From a virus: DNA of 44,617 nt. A program made the position numbers and the translations under genes. The stretch is from positions 1 to 44,617 of IMG/VR virus record IMGVR_UViG_3300013014_000053; one strand, written 5' to 3'. Below are positions 1 through 9,600 of this stretch, in pieces; the stretch's first letter is position 1; each line of letters opens with the position of its first letter. The notes beneath the pieces were generated by a model. It was not told where the DNA came from and made no database searches. It saw nothing but the letters and a program-made list of their open reading frames with translations.

Positions 1-87
1 ACAACTACAGCAGGTCCAGGTACAACTACGACAACTACAGCAGGTCCAGGTACAACTACGACAACTACGGCAGCACCAGGCCCAACC
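1..87 (+). repeat. 30-bp tandem repeat encoding Thr-rich linker
   Basis: Bases 1-30 and 31-60 are identical, and 61-87 is a diverged third copy. Each unit encodes a T-T-T-A-G-P-G-T-T-T type linker in frame with the fibre gene. Such repeats can expand or contract by whole codons. Confidence 0.9.
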
Positions 88-2319
88 ATAATACAGTATA
101 CGTTAACAAATATAGGAACAGAAGGACTAACTATTCAGTCAATGACCTTCAACGATCCTCCAAATATAGGTCATATTGCTAATTTAATAAATTTAGGTGG
201 TTCTAGTGCTGAGACCGGTAATGCATCATTAGTCTATAACTTTCCCGCAAGTACAACACAAACTTTTACTCTAGATTATACTAATTCTGGAGCTGCCCCG
301 GGAACATATCTTGGTAATGTAATTATTGGCGGTAGTAATAGTACCAGTCAAACTATAAATAGTACCATTACGGTCGTTGGAGGAGGTACTACTTCAACTA
401 CAACAGCAGGACCAGGTACTACTTCAACTACAACAGCAGGACCATCACCATCTGGAGTCGGGGCTATATTTGGATTTGGTGCTGATGCCTCATCTGCATA
501 TCTTTCAACGACCAATCTAGTGTCTGCCACTGGTGTTGTTGCTGCTGATGTTACTAGTGTTGGCACTGGTAGATTTGGTCTAGCAGCAGCTAGTTATGGC
601 GGTGATAAAGCTATATTTGGATTTGGAACCGCTGTTCTCTTGTTTGTTCCGTTGCAAGATTGTAATATAACCAATCTAGTAAATAATCTTGGTGTTGTTG
701 CTACAGATAATTCTGGTGTTGGTACTGCAAGGGGGGGTCTAGCAGCAGCAGGATATGGTGGCGATAAAGCTATATTTGGATTTGGTGAAATCAATAGTAG
801 TGGTTATACCCCTGTAAATATGACCAATCTAGTAACTAATACTGGTGTTGTTGCTACCGACCAATCCGCATTAACTGGTACAGCAAGATATCAACTAGCA
901 GCAGCAGGATATGGTGGCGATAAAGCTATATTTGGATTTGGTCAGGATTTCTATCCAGGGACTGTCTTTTCAATAACCAATCTAGTAGATAATCTTGGTG
1001 TTGTTGTTGCTGACCAAACCGCATTAACTGGTACCGCAAGGCAAGGTCTAGCCGCAGCAGGGTATGGTGGCGATAAAGCTATATTTGGATTTGGCTCTAA
1101 TAGTAGTGGTTATACCACTGTAAATATAACCAATCTAGTAAATAATCTTGGTGTTGTTGCTACAGATACCACTGGTGTTGGTACCGCAAGGCAAGGTCTA
1201 GCCGCAGCAGGATATGGTGGCGATAAAGCTATATTTGGATTTGGTTATACCGGTTCTTCCTACACTAACATAACTAATTTAGTATCTAATACTGGAGTTG
1301 TTGTTGCTGATCAAACCGCATTAACTGGTACTGCAAGATCGGCTTTAGCAGGAGCTAGTCTTGGTAGTGCAGTCACACCTACAACTACAACTACTACAAC
1401 AGCAGCACCTTCTGGGCCTACACAGGCTATATTTGGATTTGGAAGTGATCCACTTAATGACGTTTCAACAACCAACCTAGTAGATAGTAATGGTGTTGTT
1501 GCTGCTAACCAAACTGCATTAACTGGTACTCCGAGGAGTGGTTTAGCAGCAGCAGGATATGGCGGTGATAAGGCTATATTTGGATTTGGTTATGCATACC
1601 CTGCAGGTAATTATTCAGTAACCAATCTAGTAGATAATCTTGGTGTTGTAGTTGCAGATACACCCGGTGTTGGTACTCCAAGAAGAAGTGTGGCGGCAGC
1701 AGGATATGGTACTGATAAAGCTATATTTGGATTTGGATTTACTGGCACTTCTGTTTCAATAACCAATCTAGTAAATAATCTTGGTGTTGTTTCTGCTGAT
1801 CAAGCCTTATTAACTGGTACTCCAAGAGGTAATTTAGCAGCAGCAGGATTTGGTGTTGATCAAGCTATATTTGGATTTGGAGTTACGGGCACCAGTACTA
1901 CTTTATCAACAACCAACCTAGTATCTAATACTGGTGTTGTTTCTGCTGATCAAACTGCATTAACTGGTACTCCGAGGGCTAGTTTAGCAGCAGCAGGATA
2001 TGGCGGTGATAAAGCTATATTTGGATTTGGTTTTGATAATGGTACTTTTACACCGCTTTCAGTAACCAACCTAGTAGATAATCTTGGTGTTGTTGCTACA
2101 GATACCTCTGGTGTTGGTACTCCAAGGTCTGGTTTAGCAGCAGCAGGATATGGTACTGATAAAGCTATATTTGGATTTGGTACTACTCTGAGTAGTAGTG
2201 GTGGTACTAAGGTATCAATAACCAATCTAGTAAATAATCTTGGTGTTGTTGCTGTTGACCAAACTGCATTGACTGGTACTGCAAGAAGTGCTCTAGCAGC
2301 AGCTAGTTTTGGTACCTAA
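1..2319 (+). CDS. Tail-fibre/adhesin protein with two six-blade kelch-like propellers (5' partial)
   Basis: The frame is open from base 1, so the true start lies upstream of the window. It begins with a Thr/Gly/Pro linker, then a beta-rich Ig-like domain (about 93-370) homologous to the N-terminus of the next gene. A second Thr-rich linker leads to two blocks of six blades each, separated by another linker near 1378-1415. Each blade of about 45-50 residues has a constant core (AIFGFG, a variable loop, TNLV, GVV, GTxR, LAAAGYG). The R...LAAAGYG-x-AIFGFG part resembles a kelch strand pattern, so a six-bladed beta-propeller is inferred. The likely role is a virion surface fibre binding host or environmental glycans. 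The product is recognised by repeat architecture, not by close match to a named protein. Confidence 0.8.
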   Translation, partial: TTTAGPGTTTTTTAGPGTTTTTTAAPGPTIIQYTLTNIGTEGLTIQSMTFNDPPNIGHIANLINLGGSSAETGNASLVYNFPASTTQTFTLDYTNSGAAPGTYLGNVIIGGSNSTSQTINSTITVVGGGTTSTTTAGPGTTSTTTAGPSPSGVGAIFGFGADASSAYLSTTNLVSATGVVAADVTSVGTGRFGLAAASYGGDKAIFGFGTAVLLFVPLQDCNITNLVNNLGVVATDNSGVGTARGGLAAAGYGGDKAIFGFGEINSSGYTPVNMTNLVTNTGVVATDQSALTGTARYQLAAAGYGGDKAIFGFGQDFYPGTVFSITNLVDNLGVVVADQTALTGTARQGLAAAGYGGDKAIFGFGSNSSGYTTVNITNLVNNLGVVATDTTGVGTARQGLAAAGYGGDKAIFGFGYTGSSYTNITNLVSNTGVVVADQTALTGTARSALAGASLGSAVTPTTTTTTTAAPSGPTQAIFGFGSDPLNDVSTTNLVDSNGVVAANQTALTGTPRSGLAAAGYGGDKAIFGFGYAYPAGNYSVTNLVDNLGVVVADTPGVGTPRRSVAAAGYGTDKAIFGFGFTGTSVSITNLVNNLGVVSADQALLTGTPRGNLAAAGFGVDQAIFGFGVTGTSTTLSTTNLVSNTGVVSADQTALTGTPRASLAAAGYGGDKAIFGFGFDNGTFTPLSVTNLVDNLGVVATDTSGVGTPRSGLAAAGYGTDKAIFGFGTTLSSSGGTKVSITNLVNNLGVVAVDQTALTGTARSALAAASFGT
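391..450 (+). repeat. 30-bp tandem repeat encoding Thr-rich linker
   Basis: Units 391-420 and 421-450 agree except at the last few bases. They encode TSTTTAGPGT-like linker between the Ig-like domain and the first propeller. Confidence 0.85.
463..1371 (+). repeat. Six-blade propeller block 1
   Basis: Six in-frame repeats, each opening with an almost invariant stretch encoding AIFGFG and closing with LAAAGYGGD-like residues. The block ends at a Thr-rich linker. Confidence 0.85.
1426..2316 (+). repeat. Six-blade propeller block 2
   Basis: Six further AIFGFG blades run to the C-terminus of the first fibre protein. The last blade stops at GTARSALAAASFGT followed by the stop codon. Confidence 0.85.
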
Positions 2320-2326
2320 CTATTAG

Positions 2327-2370
2327 TATTCATACGCATATTGGATCATTGTAACAAGTTTATTATGAGA
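2327..2370 (+). repeat. Duplicated 3' flank, copy 1
   Basis: This intergenic stretch after the first fibre gene (TATTCATACGCATATTGG and onward) recurs with two substitutions at 5757-5800 after the second fibre gene. The tandem fibre genes were therefore duplicated together with their 3' untranslated sequence. Confidence 0.9.
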
Positions 2371-2410
2371 GAATAGCAATATTATAAATGAATAATTATA
2401 TATTTACTAT

Positions 2411-2418
2411 GATAAATA
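2411..2418 (+). promoter_or_regulatory. T4-like late promoter octamer GATAAATA
   Basis: GATAAATA lies 16 bases before the start codon of the second fibre gene. It resembles the T4 late promoter TATAAATA and recurs ahead of other structural genes in this window. Confidence 0.6.
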
Positions 2419-2434
2419 TATAAAAGATGAATAT

Positions 2435-5400
2435 ATGGCAGCAAGACAATTTACATTAAGAAATGCTGGAACAAGTAGTTTAGTTATACAGTCAGTGACT
2501 TTTAATGGTCTTTCTGGCATTGGTCATACCGCTAATTTGGTAAATTTAGGTGGTTCAAGCACCGAGACTGGTAATGCAACGTTGTCGTATACTCTTGCTT
2601 CAAATACTGTGCAAACTTTTACAGTAGATTATTATGACGCAGGCGCCGGCCTTGGAACATATACCGGTAATATAGTAATTGGTTGTAGCAATAATGTCAG
2701 TTCAACTACTATATCTAGTACAGTTCGGATTAATCCAACAACTACTACTACAACATCTACTACTACAACATCTACTACTACAACAACCACACGAGCACCT
2801 ACTACAACAACTACACGAGGACCTACTACAACAACTACAACAGCAGGACCAGGTACAACTACAACCACACGAGCACCTACAACTACAACTACAACTACAG
2901 CAGCTCCATTATCTGGAGCTAGGGCTATATTTGGATTTGGTAGCAATGGCTCTCTTAATTTTCTTGCTATAACTAATAAAGTATCTGATACTGGTGTTGT
3001 ACAGACCGATATTACTTATCCGTTTAGTACTCCAAGATATGGCGCGGCAGCAGCAGGATTTGGAGGAGATCAAGCTATATTTGGATTTGGTCAAATTAAA
3101 ATTGCTAACGTCTTCATCCCGACTTCTATAACCAATCTAGTAGATAATACTGGTGTTGTTGCTACTGATACTGAGGGTGTTGGTACTGCAAGATATAGTC
3201 TAGCAGCAACAGGATATGGCGGTGATAAGGCTATATTTGGATTTGGTGAAACTAGTGGTCCTACCGTTGTCTCCATGACCAACCTAGTAGATAATACAGG
3301 TGTTGTTGCCACTGATACTACAGGTGTTGGTACTCCAAGGCGAAGTTTGGCAGCAGCTAGTTATGGTTATGATAAGGCTATATTTGGATTTGGCGTTCGA
3401 ACTGGTGGGGCGACTTCTATAACCAATCTAGTATCTAATCTCGGTGTTGTTGCTACTGACCAAACCACATTAACTGGTACAGCAAGGCAAGGTCTAGCAG
3501 CCGCAGGATATGGGTATGATAAAGCTATATTTGGATTTGGTTGGGATATTAATCTTATTTATGTTTCAATAACCAATAAAGTAACTAATACCGGAGTAAT
3601 TGCCGCAGATATTACTAGTGTTGGTACTGCAAGGCAAGGTCTAGCAGGATCAGGCTATGGCAGTGATACAGCTATATTTGGATTTGGTAGTTCCAATGGT
3701 CCTGTTTATTATTCAATAACCAATCTAGTATCTAATCTTGGTGTTGTTGCTACTGATACTGCTGGTGTTGGTACTGCAAGGTCGTTTCTTGCAGCAGCAA
3801 GATTTGGTGCTACTGTAGTTCCACCTAGTACTACCACAACAACGGCAGGACCACCAGCTGGACTTAATGCTATATTTGGATTTGGACGGGTCGATGGAGA
3901 TGGTTATTTTTCAATGACCAATAAAGTATCTGATACTGGCGTTGTTGCTACAGATACTACTGGTGTTGGTACTGCAAGAAATAGGTTAGCAGCAGCAGGA
4001 TTTGGCGGTAATAAAGCTATATTTGGATTTGGAGACCGCGGTGGTGAATTTGGTACTTCCATAACTAATACTGTATCTGATCAAGGGGTTGTTGCTACAG
4101 ATACCGCTGGTGTTGGTACAGGAAGGATGGATCTAGCAGCAGCAGGATATGGCAGTGATAAAGCTATATTTGGATTTGGACATGTCAATTTCGCCGAGAC
4201 TGAGTTATCAATAACCAATCTAGTAGATAATACAGGTGTTGTTGCCACTGATACTACAGGTGTTGGTACTGCAAGATATGGTTTAGCAGCCGCAAGTTAT
4301 GGCGGTGATAAAGCTATATTTGGATTTGGACAGGCCAATTTAATCAATGTTTCAATGACTAATCTAGTATCTAATCTCGGTGTTGTTGCTACTGATACTA
4401 CTGGTGTTGGTACTGCAAGACATTATCTAGCCGCAGCAGGATATGGTAGTGGTCAGGCTATATTTGGATATGGTCTAATCAGTGGTTATGTTTCAGTAAC
4501 TAATTTAGTATCTGATCAAGGGGTTGTTGCTACAGATACCGCTGGTGTCGGCAGTGCAAGGGGTTATCTAGCAGCAGCAGGATTTGGTGGCGATCAGGCT
4601 ATTTTTGGATTTGGAACTGTTTCTGGCGGCGGTTCTGGTACTGCAATAACTAATCTAGTAAATAATCTCGGTGTTGTTGCTACTGATACAGCCGGTGTTG
4701 GTACTGGAAGATGGGGACTAGCAGCAGCAAGTTATGGCAGTGGATCCGCACCAATCAATACCACGACTACAACCACATCAGGATCTACAACTACTAGTAC
4801 AACCACATCAGGATCTACAACTACTAGTACAACCACATCAGGATCTACAACTACGACAACGGCAGCACCATCAACTGGATTTAGAGCTATATTTGGATTT
4901 GGGTATGTTTCATTTAGTACTAATATAACTAATCTAGTATCTAATACTGGTGTTGTTTCTACAGATACCGCTGGTGTTGGTACTGAAAGGGAAAGTCTAG
5001 CAGCAGCCGGGTATGGTGGTGATCGAGCTATATTTGGATTTGGAATAGATACGTCTGGGTACCTGTCGATGACTAATCTAGTATCTAATACTGGTGTTGT
5101 TGCTACTGATACTACTGGTGTTGGTACTACAAGATATTATCTAGCAGCAGCAGGATATGGCGGTGATAAAGCTATATTTGGATTTGGTACTACTGGTAGT
5201 AGAACTAATATAACCAACCTAGTATCTAATACTGGTGTTGTTGCGACAGATACCGCTGGTGTTGGTACTGCATTAAGTACTCTAGCAGCAGCCGGGTATG
5301 GTTATGATAAGGCTATATTTGGATTTGGAGTGGATACCTTATTTGTTACAGTTTCAATAACTAGTCTATTTTCTAATACTGGCATTTTTGTTAGTGAATC

Positions 5401-5749
5401 TACAAGTGTTGGTACTGCAAGGGAAAGTCTAGCAGCAGCAGGATTTGGAGGAGATCAAGCTATATTTGGATTTGGGTACTTGGGCGGTACCGGGGATTTG
5501 TCAATAACCAATCTAGTGTCTAATCTTGGTGTTGTTGCTGCTGACCAAACTGCATTAAATGGTTCTCCAAGATATAATCTAGCGGCAGCAGGGTATGGCG
5601 GTGATAAGGCTATATTTGGATATGGAAGAGCCTTTGGCGCCATTACCAACGTAACCAATCTAGTATCTAATCTTGGTGTTGTTGCTACAGATACTCTTGG
5701 TGTTGGTACTGCACGAGAACGTCTAGCAGCAGCAGGATATGGCACTTGA
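2435..5749 (+). CDS. Tail-fibre/adhesin protein with three six-blade kelch-like propellers
   Basis: The 1104-residue product starts at the ATG following a late-promoter octamer. Residues 1-100 form a beta-rich Ig-like domain paralogous to that of the upstream fibre protein (shared NLGGSS-ETGNA, QTFT-DY, GTY-GN-I). A Thr/Pro/Arg linker (about 100-160) precedes three blocks of six AIFGFG blades, separated by linkers near residues 465-478 and 770-817. Blade cores are nearly invariant, while the loop after AIFGFG and the two residues after GTxR vary strongly. The inferred role is a multi-propeller virion adhesin. One blade in block 2 and one in block 3 read AIFGYG. It ends with a partial copy of the 3' flank found after the previous gene, evidence of tandem duplication. 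Confidence 0.82.
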   Translation: MAARQFTLRNAGTSSLVIQSVTFNGLSGIGHTANLVNLGGSSTETGNATLSYTLASNTVQTFTVDYYDAGAGLGTYTGNIVIGCSNNVSSTTISSTVRINPTTTTTTSTTTTSTTTTTTRAPTTTTTRGPTTTTTTAGPGTTTTTRAPTTTTTTTAAPLSGARAIFGFGSNGSLNFLAITNKVSDTGVVQTDITYPFSTPRYGAAAAGFGGDQAIFGFGQIKIANVFIPTSITNLVDNTGVVATDTEGVGTARYSLAATGYGGDKAIFGFGETSGPTVVSMTNLVDNTGVVATDTTGVGTPRRSLAAASYGYDKAIFGFGVRTGGATSITNLVSNLGVVATDQTTLTGTARQGLAAAGYGYDKAIFGFGWDINLIYVSITNKVTNTGVIAADITSVGTARQGLAGSGYGSDTAIFGFGSSNGPVYYSITNLVSNLGVVATDTAGVGTARSFLAAARFGATVVPPSTTTTTAGPPAGLNAIFGFGRVDGDGYFSMTNKVSDTGVVATDTTGVGTARNRLAAAGFGGNKAIFGFGDRGGEFGTSITNTVSDQGVVATDTAGVGTGRMDLAAAGYGSDKAIFGFGHVNFAETELSITNLVDNTGVVATDTTGVGTARYGLAAASYGGDKAIFGFGQANLINVSMTNLVSNLGVVATDTTGVGTARHYLAAAGYGSGQAIFGYGLISGYVSVTNLVSDQGVVATDTAGVGSARGYLAAAGFGGDQAIFGFGTVSGGGSGTAITNLVNNLGVVATDTAGVGTGRWGLAAASYGSGSAPINTTTTTTSGSTTTSTTTSGSTTTSTTTSGSTTTTTAAPSTGFRAIFGFGYVSFSTNITNLVSNTGVVSTDTAGVGTERESLAAAGYGGDRAIFGFGIDTSGYLSMTNLVSNTGVVATDTTGVGTTRYYLAAAGYGGDKAIFGFGTTGSRTNITNLVSNTGVVATDTAGVGTALSTLAAAGYGYDKAIFGFGVDTLFVTVSITSLFSNTGIFVSESTSVGTARESLAAAGFGGDQAIFGFGYLGGTGDLSITNLVSNLGVVAADQTALNGSPRYNLAAAGYGGDKAIFGYGRAFGAITNVTNLVSNLGVVATDTLGVGTARERLAAAGYGT
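2924..3810 (+). repeat. Six-blade propeller block 3
   Basis: Six AIFGFG blades, the first preceded by a GAR tail of the linker and the last ending LAAARFGATV before the next Thr-rich linker. Confidence 0.85.
3869..4740 (+). repeat. Six-blade propeller block 4
   Basis: Six blades, one with AIFGYG. It ends LAAASYGSGSAP before a Thr/Ser/Gly linker. Confidence 0.85.
4771..4860 (+). repeat. Three 30-bp repeats encoding a Thr/Ser/Gly linker
   Basis: Units 4771-4800 and 4801-4830 are identical; 4831-4860 diverges in its last bases. They encode a TTTSGSTTTS-type linker between propeller blocks. Confidence 0.9.
4886..5746 (+). repeat. Six-blade propeller block 5
   Basis: Six blades; the fourth departs from consensus (ITSLFSNTGIFVSES instead of TNLVSNTGVVATD), and the last reads AIFGYG. 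The block ends at the stop codon. Confidence 0.85.
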
Positions 5750-5756
5750 TTATCTT

Positions 5757-5800
5757 TATTCATACGCATATTGGATCATTCTAACAAGTTTGATATGAGA
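5757..5800 (+). repeat. Duplicated 3' flank, copy 2
   Basis: Near-identical to 2327-2370. No T-rich terminator structure is obvious in either copy, so the reason for conservation is unclear beyond recent duplication. Confidence 0.9.
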
Positions 5801-5920
5801 AAAATATGTTTCATGACTTTTAGATAGGCATATATATTCAATACAGCAAGGATCAATTCATATCATTTCTCTAAAAAGATATGCTATTGTCAATGCTAAC
5901 TTTTTATATAAGGAATATAT

Positions 5921-6562
5921 ATGCCATCAAAATTTAACTCTGAATTTAATTACCGTTACCTGGTCAACGGCGAAACACCTTGGGAAAAAATCAAAATCCT
6001 TAAAGGATTTTTGGAAGGTAGAAAACGTGCTGCTTGTTTGGAAGAAGTTGCCGCAAAAAAACGTTTGGCAAAAGAACTAGAATTGGAAAACTGCAAAAAT
6101 AACAATGCATTACCCCATGTTATCTTAAATTTAGAAGCAGAACTCTTAGAATCTAAATCTTTTGATGAAGGACAAAATGAAGCATGGGAATTAAATCGAC
6201 AAGAAATTGCATTTTTAGAAAGTTTTCTAGCAGAAATATATGAGGTCGCTGAACAAACTAGAATTCCCGGTTATACAGATGAACAAATGTTTGAAGCAAA
6301 TGCTGCATACGAGTTTACTGTTATGCTTGGAAAAGAAATTCAAGCAGAAATTATTGCAAATGGTCGACCATCACCTGCAAAATTAAGAAATGCTATGTCA
6401 AATCCATATACATTTGAAACTTTGAAGAGAGTAGGACTAGTTCCACAAGAAGCAGTCTTATTAGATACTACTGTTCAAAATCCATTAGAGTTGGCATTTA
6501 ATGAAGTTGTTACTGAAACTAAAAATTTACAAATTCAACATAGTAACGTAAAAACAGAGTAA
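5921..6562 (+). CDS. Conserved phage protein, fibre-associated helper candidate
   Basis: The 213-residue product starts at an ATG preceded by AAGGAATATAT. It is charged and mostly alpha-helical by composition (many K, E, A, L), with no signal peptide or membrane segment. A distinctive stretch near 150-170 contains NGRPSPAKLRNAMSNPYTF. I recall similar proteins beside structural genes of T4-like environmental phages but know no function. Lying between two giant fibre genes and on the same strand, it could be a fibre chaperone or an attachment component; this is inference from position only. Confidence 0.6.
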   Translation: MPSKFNSEFNYRYLVNGETPWEKIKILKGFLEGRKRAACLEEVAAKKRLAKELELENCKNNNALPHVILNLEAELLESKSFDEGQNEAWELNRQEIAFLESFLAEIYEVAEQTRIPGYTDEQMFEANAAYEFTVMLGKEIQAEIIANGRPSPAKLRNAMSNPYTFETLKRVGLVPQEAVLLDTTVQNPLELAFNEVVTETKNLQIQHSNVKTE

Positions 6563-6624
6563 TCTTTGTACCTAAAAATCATTTGGTATAAAGATGTACT
6601 GTGCAGGTAAGATAATATAAATTT

Positions 6625-6632
6625 GATAAATA
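6625..6632 (+). promoter_or_regulatory. T4-like late promoter octamer GATAAATA
   Basis: GATAAATA stands 28 bases before the third fibre gene, which has a TCAGGA ribosome-binding region just before its ATG. Same octamer as ahead of the second fibre gene. Confidence 0.6.
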
Positions 6633-6660
6633 TTCATAGAATATATTTCAGGAATATCCA

Positions 6661-9600
6661 ATGACCTATGCACAGTACAATCTTATAGAAGCATCTGATT
6701 TCAATGCCCTAATTGGTAACAATCCTGGTAATACAGCAAATACACTTAACACTACATGGGCCGTTGGTAACGGTAACGCTGGTTACGGACAGCAGCAGGT
6801 AGCAAATGTTGCTATAGGATATACTGTTGCTAATATTGATTGGGCTACTTTAATTAATAATACCGCAAACTCAGCGGCTCATCAAGGTTCTACAATTACT
6901 AGTGTTACTCCACCTTCTGGCGGAAATACTATAGCATATATTGCTGCGGTTACAAATAATTTAACTACAATTTATAATAATCGTCTTAATGCAGTAGCGC
7001 AAGGGCTGATCCCTGCATCTAACACTGTTACTAGTGGTAACACGTGGACTAGTAATATAGTATTCACTCAGACAGCATCTTTTGCGAATGGTGATGCGGC
7101 TCGATACTTTTTTAATGCAGGTGGACAGTTAGTTATTACCTGTGCTCATCCAACTGGTAGTACAATTAACAATATATTCCATGGTTTAGCTGCAAACATA
7201 GGCAATGTTACATTAAGTTCACCTACAACAGGTGTTATAAATGTTGCCGGTAATTCGTTTAGTGGTATTAGTAAATTAGGAGGAAGTGGACAAACACCTA
7301 GTATACTTACTAACAATGGGTATTATGCGTTGACAACTAGTAACGCAAATGTATTTACACAAATTGATGGTGTGGATTCTACTTTTAGTTCTAGCTATAT
7401 TAATATAAAAGTTAAATCTAATGGAACTCAAGGTAGTTACGGAGATGCAGGAAATGTTATAACATTCTATACTACATGGCAGGAACTACCAGTTGGTACG
7501 ACAGTATCAGCAGGTACGGCAACTACGCTAACTGCGATTTATCCATCAAGTAATAATATTGCCAACACTTGGGGTACGGTAACTGTTCAAGGATCATCAC
7601 CGATCACACCAACAACTACTACTACAACTACAACAGGCCCGGGCACTACAACTACAACTACAGCAGCTCCATCACCAGCTCCAGCTGGATCTGCTATATT
7701 TGGATTTGGATTTGGTACTAAACCGAGTGGTCAAGGTGCACTCAACATGACCAATCTAGTAAATTATTTTGGTGTTGTTGCTACAGATACCACTGGTGTT
7801 GGTACTGAAAGATCTGGTCTAGCAGCAGCAGGATATGGTGTTGGTCAGGCTATATTTGGATTTGGTTACACCGGTGGTGGTACTTATTTTTCGATCACCA
7901 ATCTAGTATCTAGTGCTGGTGTTGTTGCTACAGATACGACTGGTGTTGGTACTGCAAGGCGAGAACTAGCAGCAGCAGGATATGGTAGTGGTCAGGCTAT
8001 ATTTGGATTTGGTGAAGACGCCGGCTCGGTTGCCGTTTCAATAACCAACCTAGTAGATAATACAGGTGTTGTTGCTACTGATACTACTGGTGTTGGTACT
8101 GCAAGGAATGGACTAGCAGCAGCCGAATATGGTGTTGGTCAGGCTATATTTGGATTTGGAAGTTCTTCTGGTGGGTATTATACGAATATAACCAATCTAG
8201 TAAATAATCTTGGTGTTGTTGCTACTGACCAAACTGCATTAACTGGTACTATAAGATCTAGACTAGCAGCCGCAGGATATGGCGGTAATAAAGCTATATT
8301 TGGATTTGGAAATGATGGGGTATCTCATGTTTCAATTACCAATCTAGTATCTAATCTTGGTGTTGTTGCTGCTAACCAAACCGCATTAACTGGCACAGCA
8401 AGATCTAATCTAGCAGCAGCAGGATATGGTGGTGATAAAGCAATATTTGGATTTGGAGCTTTTGGTAGCGGTTTAACCCGAACTTCTATAACCAATCTAG
8501 TATCTAATCTTGGTGTTGTTGCTGCTGATGTTACTGGGGTTGGTACTGCAAGGCAAGATCTAGCCGCAGCAGGATTTGGTAGTGGACCCCCACCATTGAC
8601 TACAACTACAACTACAGCAGCTCCAACACCTACACCTGGATCTGCTATATTTGGATTTGGATTGAATAATGTCGGCGATGAAACATCAATAACCAATCTA
8701 GTAAATAATAACGGTGTCGTTAGTAATGATGTTACTAGTGTTGGTACTGCAAGGCAAAGTCCAGCAGCGGCAGGATATGGCACTGATAAGGCTATATTTG
8801 GATTTGGATTTGCAAATCTACTAAGTTACATCGCAATAACTAATCTAGTATCTAATCTTGGTGTGGTTGCCACAGATACTGCTGGTGTTGGTACTCCAAG
8901 ATCTGCTTTAGCAGCAGCAGGATATGGTGGTGATAAAGCTATATTTGGATTTGGTAATGATAATAGTGGTGCACCTTTTTCAATGACCAATCTAGTAAAT
9001 AATCTTGGTGTGGTTGCTGCTGATACCACTGGTGTTGGTACGGCAAGATATGGTCTAGCAGCAGCAGGATTTGGTGTTGGTCAAGCTATATTTGGATTTG
9101 GAAATACTGGCATTGCTGTTTCAATAACCAATCTAGTAGATAATAACGGTGTTATTGTTTCTGAAACTGCTGGTGTTGGTACTGCAAGATATGGTCTAGC
9201 AGCAGCAGGGTATGATAGTGATAAAGCTATATTTGGATTTGGTAGATCATCTAGTTTAACATCAATAACCAATAAAGTATCTAATCTTGGTGTCGTGCAG
9301 GCTGATGTTACCAATCTTAGCTCTACAGCAAGAGATGCTCTAGCAGCAGCAGGATACGGTAGTGGTCAAGCTATATTTGGATTTGGTAGAGTAGGCCCCT
9401 CATCGGGAACTGCTTCGGTTCGAATAATCAATCTAGTAAATAACCTAGGTACTATTGTTAGTGAATCTGCTGGTGTTGGTACTCCAAGGTCTGGACTAGC
9501 AGCAGCAGGGTATGGTGGTGTACCTCCTTCGCCACCTACAACTACAACTACAACTACAATAGGCCCAGGCACTACAACTACTACTACAACCGCAAGTCCA

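Noticed and set aside
5887-5910. TTGTCA...TATATA as a sigma-70 promoter before the 213-residue gene
   Set aside because: The spacer is only about 12 bases, unlike the constant 17 bp elsewhere.
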